Source: Gamsiella multidivaricata (Eukaryota > Mortierellomycota > Mortierellomycetes > Mortierellales > Mortierellaceae). Taken from it: a stretch of DNA of 64,000 bases. Below the pieces are notes generated by a model. The model did no database searches. It was not told where the DNA came from and worked only from the letters and a program-made list of their open reading frames with translations. Below, in pieces: positions 55,546 through 64,000 of the stretch (its first letter is position 1; every line of letters begins with the position of its first letter). A program made the position numbers and the translations under genes. The stretch lies in NCBI RefSeq assembly GCF_025024155.1, contig NW_026251742.1:124001-188000 (forward strand), given 5' to 3'.

Positions 55546-56946
55546 TGTTGCTGAGAAGATGGAGGGGGGGCAGGTGGGAGCGAGGTTGGGGGTGATGGGT
55601 TGATGAAGTGGAGGTGGGGAGAGAAGTAATGACGAATGGAGGGCAATGGAAGAAGGGACTCTTTTTATTCGAGACGCGAAACGAATGAGCGCACACACGA
55701 AGGGGATTCTTTGTCAGCGAATCAAAACGCAGCAGTCCATCTATGGGGTCGTGGATCAGCGGGTGGGAACCAAATTTTGGGTCTCGCAGCATGCACTGGC
55801 CATCAATTAAGGTCCACTCAGAGATGGATAGACAGATGCTCCTCAACAGCAACCTGCTTGCTGTCGGCCACTGCCTCTTCCTCCTGTCCTCCATCCCATG
55901 CCTGCCTTCAACCGCCACTCCATCCCACCGGTGCCTGTAAATGTCTGCGAGCACGATCGATTTCCAGAGCGCGGTGGCGACAGAGGTATCTCCAAAAGCC
56001 ACCTTACAAATCCTCCTGTGGAACTGTCCATCCCTGCCTTGTCAATGCAAGGTCCGATAAGCAATGGGGGATATTACTGTTGCCACCGTGGCTTCCGTTG
56101 ACTGATGTGCCAGCGCTGGTCCCCACACAGCGCCCCATTGGTGACCACAGACTTATAAAGACAAAGACATGCCAGTTCTACTCCTGCCATTCGGCTTCAT
56201 ACGACAGGTCTTGCTCGCTCATATTGCCTATATCCCATCGAAGATAAGCTCCGGATCCGGCGCCTGCAAACGCTCAAGCAATCGATTATTGTCAAACAGG
56301 CAAAGTATACGGACAGAGAACGACGGTGCTGACCATCGTGCACTGACAACTTTTCGGCGACCATTTCGGATTGCCGTTTTACGGTTTGGTGGGTGCACTT
56401 ACTCCTAAACCTAATAGCGAGGCTAACTCAGGAACGGGTAAGATTCAGCTGATAAGGAGAAATATAAAAAAAAAACGCGGGAGAGCACAAAACAGAGATT
56501 CCACGATCTTATCTCTTTGCTGACCTTGAGAGCAAGAACGCGGACATGTAAACATGTCATTCGCAAGCTGAAGCATGCAATCCACAACGTTCCCCAGTGA
56601 TACTCGCTAGCCGTAAATTACTCCCGCAACCTTTGCTGTCACCCGAAAGACCTCTCATTCAAGGTCTGAGCTCAAAGAATTCATCCATAGCACTGGCATC
56701 TGGTTCGTCGCTGAAGAAATCTGTAGAGTTCTTCCTTATGGCATTCAAAAATAAGAAAGGATCGCTTACTTACCCATTTCTCTTGTAAGGTATACGAACT
56801 GCCTGAGGCAGTAGACAGATAGCCATCGCAGGCAGGACTGATAGATGAGAAGTATGGTAATTTATAAAAAGAACTTCATAGTACAGAGCGCGTATTCGCC
56901 GATTAAATACTCAAACTCGTCGAACTTGGTTGCAGGCGCTTGACGT
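55546..56946. other. Intergenic, no supported gene
   Basis: 1.4 kb. The left part is the PGI promoter and leader. From about 56.1 kb the sequence is AT-balanced with only short open frames. No RNA gene or repeat recognised. Confidence 0.5.
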
Positions 56947-57153
56947 TTAGTTGCGGATGCAACACTTGTCATCTTTCTCCCAGAGCCAAAATGCAGAGTC
57001 GCACCCAGTATCGCAGAAGACCGAGCGCGTACCTCTAGGGTAGTTGCCATCGCCATCAATGCAAAAACCGTCTCCATTTCCTTCGTCCTGGCATCGGACG
57101 GCGTTGGAAATGCCGACGATAGCAACAAGTAGAGCGATGACACTGATTCTCAT
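56947..57153 (-). CDS. Small secreted cysteine-rich peptide
   Basis: Intronless frame of 68 residues. The first 18-20 residues (MRISVIALLVAIVGISNA) form a clean signal peptide with an AVR-type cleavage site. The mature part of about 50 residues has six cysteines in the order C-C-C-C-CC (RCQDEG, FCIDGDG, VFCDTGC, DKCCIRN), enough for three disulphides, and is acidic. A TATA-like TTTATATC lies about 40 bp upstream on the minus strand. Such peptides in fungi are often effectors, signalling or antimicrobial molecules; I recognise no family, so no role is assigned. Confidence 0.72.
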   Translation of the reverse strand: MRISVIALLVAIVGISNAVRCQDEGNGDGFCIDGDGNYPRGTRSVFCDTGCDSAFWLWEKDDKCCIRN

Positions 57154-59781
57154 GGTAGTTCTGTGAAGAATTTATGGCAAGGGAGGTGATATAAACCAGC
57201 AAATCTCCGATGAAGCTACAGAGAATTCTGTAGCAGGATACTGCCATGCGACCAATAGAAGGTATGCGTGTCCAAATGGATAACGTGCTGTAGATGGGCA
57301 TGTTCGATCATACTTGGGTTTGATGGTGAGATGCTGTTGAATAAGAGAGGAGTACTTTATGTGTTTGAATGCGAGAAAGAAGGATGGTGTGGATGAAGAA
57401 CCTAAAATGTGGAAGCCATCAACGCGTCTTATATCTGACGATAGATGGCGTCTGCGGTTATCTCTCACCGTTTGATGATGCCGCTCGTGAGTAATGTACG
57501 TAGGTTGATGAACTAGACATTGGCGCGAACTGGTGAGATGCACATAAAAACTAGGAGTCGACATATCCGTCAACGGTGCCATCACCGCGTGGACCAAAAT
57601 CAAAAGGGACAAAGTTGTTCGGCAAAGGAGGGATTTTAAATCAGGGGCTAGACTACTACTGGTACATTGAGCTGCGCCGCTACGAAGAGATTATGCGTGC
57701 CCTCTTGTTGGCTAAAAGACGCTCGGAAAACAGCTGAAAAAAAAAATGGCTATAAACAGCTGCAGATACTAGCGGGAGAGCGAAGGAATGCACAATTAGA
57801 AAGATACTTGTTCAGTTTGGGATAGAAAAAAACTGAATATTAACGGCTTCCGTATGGCTCAAGACCACAGCGATAATCCAACAGTTCGTGCCCATATTCT
57901 TCATAACATAATAGACAGCACGTTGTGCCTAATACGGCCGTACGAATGAAGTGTAGTATATAGAGTTGGAGCCATGTGGCCATGCGGGTGGAGCTATGGG
58001 ACGCGCACAGGGCATCGCATAGAATGGTATAAGGTGGCCCGTGAGTAGCACCATATTTAGCAGAACTCCCAGGCACCACAAAGGTCTATGATATAGATAA
58101 TACTGCGCGTATTACAAAACCCATGCGTTACAGGTGATTGGCGGGAGACGACCATCGGCTGTACAAACGCAGAGCGTCATTTTAGTTCAGCCAAAAAAAA
58201 AAAAAAATTGCCTTCTTGTCTCCTTGGCTGAAGGCGGCGCGTTCTGGAAAAGAGAGGAACAGGCTATGCATCAAATGCAGTGGGCTGGTGCATAATTCCT
58301 CTATTCGAAGAGAAAGCTTGGGGTTCGGTAAATTCATGCACATCGCAAATAGTGAGCATCCTGGTATTACATTGCTACAGGGTGGAAAGACGTTTATTGC
58401 GCCGAGCGAAAGAAGCATTATGCTCAAGAAAGATACTTTAGCGAACTGGTGGCGATGAAGGCGAAACCCTTTATATGTGCTAGAGCATAGCCCAAAAGTG
58501 GAACGCGATCGTTGATTGTGCAATCTACTCTGAAGTCTCCGCTCGTTGAGGCTAAAGATACGATACCCTCATAGCACCTATCCTAATACATCCATCCCAA
58601 ACCAAGATGCTATGCTAAAAAAATTGGGAGAGCAGGCAGCAAGAATTTAAAGGTTGACTGTATTGCAACTGTGCCGTCTGTTACCGCCATTGAATTCCCC
58701 GGACCTTTCTTTCAGTTGACCCATGCAAGAACTGTCGCCAGAGAGACGGTGCCTTTGTTTATACCATGGCATCGATTACTCTTGAAGCTAAATAAGCTAG
58801 TCGCTGGTATAACGGCTTGCGAGGACTTTAAAAGTGATATACATACATCAGGACTCTCCGATAAGAACAGAAATAAGGCTACAATCGGGTATTGGTTAAT
58901 GACTTCACTATCGTGGTATATTTGGGCCAAACTCGCTGGATAGAGCTCCTTCAGCATCGCGCCCAATTGTATATGCACGTGTATGCATGATGAGGGGCTT
59001 TCTGCATAGCCCTCTCTCTTGATAATGCTTGCTGTTGTTATGTCGCGACAGCCCTATTTCAAAAGGGCAGAAAGGGTGTGTAGGGTCCCCAATGACCCAG
59101 GACAAAAAGAAAAAAGAAAAATTTGGCTTTGTACAAGTGATAGAGTAGCGATATTGGGAGCAACTAATCTTTATTTTGTGTGCGCTACATGTCTCGTCTG
59201 CATCAATTTTCCCACCTGCCCATCTTACCGACTAAAAACAGAAAAACAAACAATAGCCCACACCTTAGCACTGGAATAGTCTTCATATCCGTTTCGTATG
59301 TGCAGTCTTTATGAGTAGATACCAGTGCCACTGGTGTCAGCCTTCGTCCCCAACCTTAAAAAGACCGGTGCACTTGAACAACTGAGGTACGGCCATAACC
59401 ACGACAGACCGGTACGAGTATGCCAGTGAGTCCGTCGGGTCGCATGCATCACTTCAGCCCTGCAAGGCTTTAGCGGCGGCGGTTGCATCCCCATGTCTTT
59501 TAGATGGAAATTTATTTACAACAAACCATTGGTTGCAGGGCTTTTCTTGAGGGAAGGAGAGATGACTCAATTACCCAGCATCAAAGAGCACTAGGCAGAT
59601 ACCGGGCTATGTATGGTGTGGGACATACGGCATATAAACAATGAGCGTTATCCGCATGGAGAGAGCGGTATAAAAAGGGCACCTCCTCTCATTTTCCTTC
59701 AAATAAATAAGTATCGTCCACTCAACAAACCCACGCGCGCGAACCTTCCAAACAATAACTACAGCAACAAAAAATAGCACC
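57154..59781. other. Gene-poor region
   Basis: 2.6 kb with open frames up to 146 codons but no conserved motif. An A-run lies at 58193-58206. The right end holds the TATA box and leader of the secreted protein gene at 59782. Confidence 0.45.
59669..59677 (+). promoter_or_regulatory. TATA box of secreted protein gene A
   Basis: TATAAAAAG 113 bp before the start codon, followed by an A/C-rich leader. Strong TATA boxes are otherwise rare in this window and suggest inducible expression. Confidence 0.6.
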
Positions 59782-60373
59782 ATGCTCTTCAGCTCTCGTT
59801 CGACCGTCACCATCATCTACTCCATTGCACTGGCCTCCTTGGCTTTGTTGGCAACTTTACCCGCTGCTCAGGCTGACTGTTTCCTGCAATGCGGGCCCAT
59901 TGACACCAAGGTCCTTTTCTGCGGGTACATGAAGAGCGGTAACGAGACCATGCCAACTATTGGTACCGATGCTGGACGCGATAAATGCCTCTGCAACCAA
60001 GACAATGTTCATCTCTACCGTAAGTCATCCTTATAGATGTATCACGCCCATCTTACATTCGATCGTGTACTAAGTCCACTGTCCCACCTCGAAACAAAGG
60101 TGAGCAGGGGTATTGTATATCAAAGTACTTGGAACTCATCCGCATCATCCCTCTCTCTTTTGCTCTACCCAAATAGGCCAGTGCTTAGGTTGCTCACACC
60201 CCACTGATGTCGAAAAGATCGCTGGTCAGTTTGTCTCTGATTGTAAGATCACCGACTCTAGCCGCAACCTCGTCAATGGCGCCCTCTCTGAACTTAGCTC
60301 GCTTCCTAACACAGCGACCTACGCCGTCGTCATGGTTGGCTCGATTATTGCTGCTGCCGCCTTCAGCTATTAA
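59782..60373 (+). CDS. Secreted cysteine protein A, GPI-anchor-like (tandem copy 1)
   Basis: Two exons, 59782-60019 and 60177-60373, 144 residues. Signal peptide of about 31 residues (ALASLALLATLPAAQA), then a cysteine domain: DCFLQCGPIDTKVLFCGY, a conserved TMPTIGTDAGRDKCLC block, and after the splice QCLGCSHPTDVEKIAGQF and DCKITDS. Eight cysteines in all. The C-terminus ends in a hydrophobic segment (TYAVVMVGSIIAAAAFSY) without a charged tail, as in GPI-anchored cell-surface proteins. It recalls CFEM-type surface proteins in size and layout but lacks a clear CFEM pattern. It is a tandem paralogue of the gene at 61197. Role unknown. Confidence 0.85.
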
Positions 60374-61196
60374 AAGGAATAACATGTAGTGCTTTTAATA
60401 CAAGCCATGTATGGCAAGATCTCATTACCCTCATTACCCTCATTCCGAGTAACAGGATATGTTTGTAAATGGTTTACGCATCGCCTCCTCACTTTCACAG
60501 TGTATCTAGCACGTCTCTAAAGAGAATAGGATTTAGTGTGAACCAACCATATCCGCTTTTAGCTCACGAGCCAGACAAAGCACAGCCTTTATCGCAAAAC
60601 TTTCAATCTACAGGTTAAAAAAGACACATCCTAGGGAGAAAGAGCTAAAAGACTTTTGGCGTTGAAAACAGCAAACAGTCATTCGCATGGATTGCATGCC
60701 ATAGGTTTGTGCGAATGTAAACATCTTTCGCCCATCAAGCTAAAAGGTGGGTACACCTAAAGTACCAGGGCGAAAGGGTGGGGTTGGCTTGGTCGATCGC
60801 ACATGAAGACCATAGCTACATACGGGCGAAATAAAGATGAAAAATAAAGTTAAGGATGAAACTGGGGATTCGTGTTACCCACATTTCCTCAGCCTTTAAT
60901 GGGTTTAGCCCCCATGGTTCCCGAGGACTTCAGCTGTTTTAAGGGGGATGGTCTTTACCGAGAAAGAGGCGCGGGAAAGAGTTATCTGGTCCGAACAAAC
61001 AAACATACTCTGAAACGGCCGTGCGGAGGTGATGCAGACAAACGAAGCCTTGAAACAGACAAGGGGCGCGAGGGCATAAAAGAGCGCCGATCTTCTCGTC
61101 CTTTCGACAAACCATTTCTCTGTCGCTCACCCTTCTTCGCTACCAACAAACATTCACACATACCTTCCAACAGCAAAAGCAATAAAGTATAGCACC
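60374..61196. other. Intergenic between the tandem secreted genes
   Basis: 823 bp. A short CTCATTACC repeat at 60420-60446; a TATA-like CATAAAAGAG at 61075, 120 bp before the second gene's start. The CACCATGCTCTTCA start context is shared with copy 1, so the duplication probably included the core promoter. Confidence 0.6.
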
Positions 61197-61754
61197 ATGC
61201 TCTTCAACTCTTCCGTTCGCTCCTCCTTCACCCTCATCTACGCCATTGTCCTGGCCTCCCTGGCCTTGTTGGCAACCATGCCCACTGCTCAGGCTGACTG
61301 CCTCCTGAAGTGTGCACCCATTAATGCCAAGGCTCTTTTCTGCGGGTACACAAAGAGCGGTGATGAGACCATGCCAACCATTGGTACCGATCCTGGACGC
61401 GACAAATGCCTCTGCAGCCAGAGCAACATCGACCTCTATAGTAAGTCATCCTTGTCTATCCCACATGAATATTCTGATCTATCTAAGCAGGTCTAGCCGC
61501 TGTCTCAACCTGAAGGAACCGCAGCTCATCGGTCTAATTTTCTCTCCTCTTAAACAGACGACTGCTTGCAGTGCAAAGACTCGAACACCGCTGAATCAAT
61601 CACCAACCAGTTCGTCCGTGAGTGCAAGAAGTCGACCTCAGACGTCACTCTTGTCAGCATTACCTCCTCTGGACACGCTTCTCATTCCAGTATAGTGACT
61701 TATGCCGTCGTTGGAATGGCCTTTCTCGTTGCTACCGCTGCTTTTAGCAGTTAA
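61197..61754 (+). CDS. Secreted cysteine protein B, GPI-anchor-like (tandem copy 2)
   Basis: Two exons, 61197-61440 and 61558-61754, 146 residues; same intron position and phase as copy 1. Signal peptide VLASLALLATMPTAQA; DCLLKCAPINAKALFCGY; TMPTIGTDPGRDKCLC; then DCLQCKDSNTAESITNQF and ECKKSTS. All eight cysteines align with copy 1, while the C-terminal Ser/Thr linker has drifted. The hydrophobic end (TYAVVGMAFLVATAAFSS) again suggests a GPI anchor. First halves of the two proteins are far more alike than second halves, consistent with surface-exposed divergence after duplication. Role unknown. Confidence 0.85.
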
Positions 61755-61854
61755 GGGAGAAAACATAACACGAAAATAAACATAAAACAAAGTGCGTTCA
61801 TTTTACATAAGCATTTGAGACAAACTTTACCCCTGGCTGTTTAGCATTTATAGT

Positions 61855-62714
61855 ATGCCAATGGCATCTCTTAAGGCGGGGCTCTTTCTACATGCGCTCG
61901 AGCAGGCATCCCATGAAGTCGGGAATATCGATTTGAACCTTGTAGACAGTACGATGATGGGGTTGCAGTGGAATGGGATCATGAAGACCTATCAAGGCAG
62001 GACCAAGAAGCCAACTGGTGATGCGTGCACAGTGACACTGCGATCGTTGAGAACCCATTAAAGGCCCGGCTGGATGTTTTATTCTTGATTTCTAGTTCGG
62101 TCTCGGCTCCTCCTCCTCCTCCTCCTCCTCCTCCTACTCCTCCTGCACATCTGCTTGATGTTGCTGAAGACTCTGCCGAAGATGAACAAGACCTGCAGAC
62201 GCCTGGCCCAGAGCTCCATCCACAGGACGGTCCAAACGATGAGAAGGACAATCTCGTTGAGTTATTGGATGAAGGAGATGATACCCATCCACTTCGAGCT
62301 GCGACTCCGCCTCGATCGATTACTCCGCCTCGCTCGGTAACTCCACTTCCTAAGAAGTTTGCCTCTGCCTCCAGAAAAGGAAAGGGAGTGAAGCACATGG
62401 CCATACCGGTTCGAGAAGACCTTACTCCATCGCTGATCGGAGACACGGTGATGGATACTGCGTCCCTGAAATCTTCCCATAGCCCCATGGAAGCGTCAAT
62501 GAAGGAATACCGGCAGAGGAAGGACACCTGGGATGGGTGGCATCTTGAGTCACAGCAGGAGGCCCTGAAGCTCAGGGAGCGGCAATTAGGCCTTCAAGAG
62601 GGCCTACTTGAACAAAATGACCGCCAGCTTAAGCAAAACGCCGAGTCAGCTGCGGATATGAGACAGATGTTTTTCATGGTAGCAGAATCCCAGAAGATGG
62701 GTCATGGCGTTTAG
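61855..62714 (+). pseudogene. Unknown protein, two overlapping frames (frameshift or missed intron)
   Basis: Frame 1 (61855-62061) reads ALEQASHEVGNIDLNLVDST and GIMKTYQGRTKKPTGDACTV, then stops. Frame 2 (62025-62714) opens inside it and continues with a proline run (SAPPPPPPPPPTPPAH), an acidic stretch, repeated TPPRSITPPRSVTP, and a C-terminal helix (LKLRERQLGLQEGLLEQNDR). The layout of a short helical head, proline/acidic linker and Gln/Arg-rich coiled tail suggests one protein of a Myb/SANT-like or similar expanded family, but I cannot name it. The frames overlap, so either a frameshift broke the gene or an intron, for example one ending at the TTTCTAG near 62095, joins them. It is typed as pseudogene with reserve. 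Confidence 0.4.
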
Positions 62715-62954
62715 TCAAACGTGTATGTTTTTGTGCACAAGAAAAGGCTCCCCCTACCCCTACCCACCTCTTTCCGAAAAACCCACCTCTGCTACACGTC
62801 CTCTTCTGAGTTCCCTTCATTGCCTCTTCACCGACTCGTTACAGCAGCACCTTCAGCAAAAAAAGCCGCTTTAAGAACTCACTCCTCACAAATACGGATA
62901 ACAGCCTCTCACCATCTTTAAAAAACGCCGCCATCGCACCCCCGACCACACGCG

Positions 62955-63756
62955 ATGATATCAAGGAGAACCTTCTACAAACACCAGAGCGCCAGCATGA
63001 GCCGTCAGAAGAGAAGAGTGTATGTTTCTGTCTCGCTTTGCAATGCAGCAGCGTGCTTTCTCCAAGAGTGTTTTTTCTCCCTTTGCTGACTAGAAACCCG
63101 TTCCCACTTCATTACAGACTTTCCAGCAACCAGCTCTGGACGGGTGCTACCGTTCAAGTATAGAGCGCGGCCTAGAGACAGATCCCTCGGCCGTCCCGGA
63201 ATGTATAGGGTTGTTGGTGGCAAATGGTGCCTCTGTTGATACCATCGACGTTTTTGACCTCGCGCAGGACTTTGTCGGGATTGCAATAAAAACTGTACAG
63301 CTTGGCAAACGGAAACATGACAGTGGCAACTCCTAGGCAATATCTTCAGCTCTCAGTGGCCAGGGTGATTACGATGATGGTGATGATAGCGATGGTGATC
63401 CACAGGCCACAAGCGAATGGTCTTGTTGGCAAAGGATGGTTCACCCCAAAACATTGCATCTAGCTGCAGATGTGATCAGGGAAAACAGGAAGCTGACCGA
63501 GGCGAGGAATGAACTCCGGCTGTTGGCTGTCACACAGATCATACAGGGGCAAATGACGAATATACTGAACGCCGGCGCTGCTGCTTTGGTTGCTCCTCTT
63601 AAGCCTCTAGCCATACCAAACTTCAAACCACCAAAAACACCAACACCAATACCAATACCAACACCAACACCAACACCAACACCAACACAACCGCGCAGAT
63701 CATCACGTATAGCATCAGGACATCAGCAACAGGGAGGAAAACGGTTTTGCAAGTAA
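62955..63756 (+). pseudogene. Unknown protein interrupted by an in-frame TAG
   Basis: A possible first exon starts at 62955 (MISRRTFYKHQSASMSRQKR) with a donor near 63018 and an acceptor ATTACAG at 63118. From there one frame reads PALDGCYRSSIERGLETDPS, DTIDVFDLAQDFVGIAIKTV and KRKHDSGNS, then TAG at 63334-63336, and continues in the same frame with LSGQGDYDDGDDSDGDPQAT, MVHPKTLHLAADVIRENRKL and a Pro-Thr/Pro-Ile repeat to 63756. Sequence after the stop is protein-like, so this looks like a recent nonsense mutation, a readthrough stop or a sequencing error. The competing frame in the middle exon is also open for a while, so the model is uncertain. Confidence 0.4.
63641..63689 (+). repeat. (ACACCA/ATACCA)n hexamer repeat
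   Basis: About eight ACCAAT/ACCAAC-type units encoding the Pro-Ile/Pro-Thr run of the gene ending at 63756. Confidence 0.8.
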
Positions 63757-64000
63757 AGGCTATCGTTTAATTCAGATATGTGATGACTGGATTTCGCCCA
63801 CGGCCTGCTTGTAGCACGTTTTGCATGAAACCTTCCCTAAATTCCTGACCGTTTTGTTCAAACGGCTCCTCCTCTCCCTTCTCCTGACCTGCAACAGGCC
63901 GAGTTCCACGATGTACAGCACAGTCTGCTTCAGGTAAGGTCCCTGTTTAGAAGAGGGGAGGGGAGATGTCGCATGTACGCAGCTTGTGACCCTAAGACGC
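63757..64000. other. Window end, nothing supported
   Basis: Short pyrimidine-rich sequence with no open frame or motif I can support. Confidence 0.4.

Noticed and set aside
58182..58978. Opposed open frames of 80-113 codons in the gene-poor region
   Set aside because: No domain, no signal peptide supported by context and no splice pattern; probably chance.

Overview
The window is nuclear DNA of an intron-rich fungus. Most coding regions are broken by many short spliceosomal introns (usually 60-150 bp, GTAAGT-type donors). The proteins are glutamine-, proline- and serine-rich, and the gene content is fungal: an IML2/TTC39 family protein, ATG17, RIC8, a SIR2 with a long fungal-type insertion, TMA16, and small secreted cysteine proteins with C-terminal hydrophobic tails. 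A TMEM164-type protein and a CYRI (FAM49) orthologue, both absent from the usual yeast models, point to an early-diverging lineage. A Mortierellomycotina (Mortierella-like) species is my best guess; this is inference, not proof. I saw no transposase, reverse transcriptase, viral gene or CRISPR array.

Layout. 0-10 kb, all on the minus strand: a PIF1-family DNA helicase cut by the left edge, an IML2/TTC39-family TPR-like protein, and two low-complexity proteins of unknown role. 11.6-14.5 kb: a CYRI/FAM49 Rac1-binding protein split by a 1.76 kb intron. 14.5-18 kb: a 3.4 kb stretch with strong strand asymmetry but no gene I can support. 18-23.4 kb: eIF4G in six exons. 24.1-26.9 kb: RIC8, the G-alpha chaperone/exchange factor, in nine exons. 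27.1-28.8 kb: an RRM protein resembling mRNA-export adaptors. From 28.8 kb transcription turns to the plus strand: a PWWP/Tudor-like chromatin reader, ATG17 and SMC3 lie head to tail with only about 155 bp between them. 41.2-45.6 kb: a C2H2 zinc-finger protein. 45.8-49.5 kb (minus): a class I sirtuin. 49.8-50.7 kb (plus): TMA16. 51.3-52.8 kb (minus): a TMEM164-family membrane protein. 53.3-55.5 kb (minus): glucose-6-phosphate isomerase. 56-64 kb is gene-poor and accessory-looking: a 68-residue cysteine-rich secreted peptide, a tandem pair of secreted/GPI-anchor-like cysteine proteins, and two broken or poorly modelled genes.

These are mostly independent housekeeping genes (genome maintenance: PIF1, SMC3, SIR2, PWWP protein; translation: eIF4G, TMA16; signalling and cytoskeleton: RIC8, CYRI; autophagy: ATG17; metabolism: PGI, TMEM164) and not one pathway. 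Exon joins were set by reading splice sites by eye and checking that every join keeps frame. Where the summed exons divide by three the model is firm. ATG17 exon 1/2, TMEM164 boundaries and everything after 61.8 kb are less sure.
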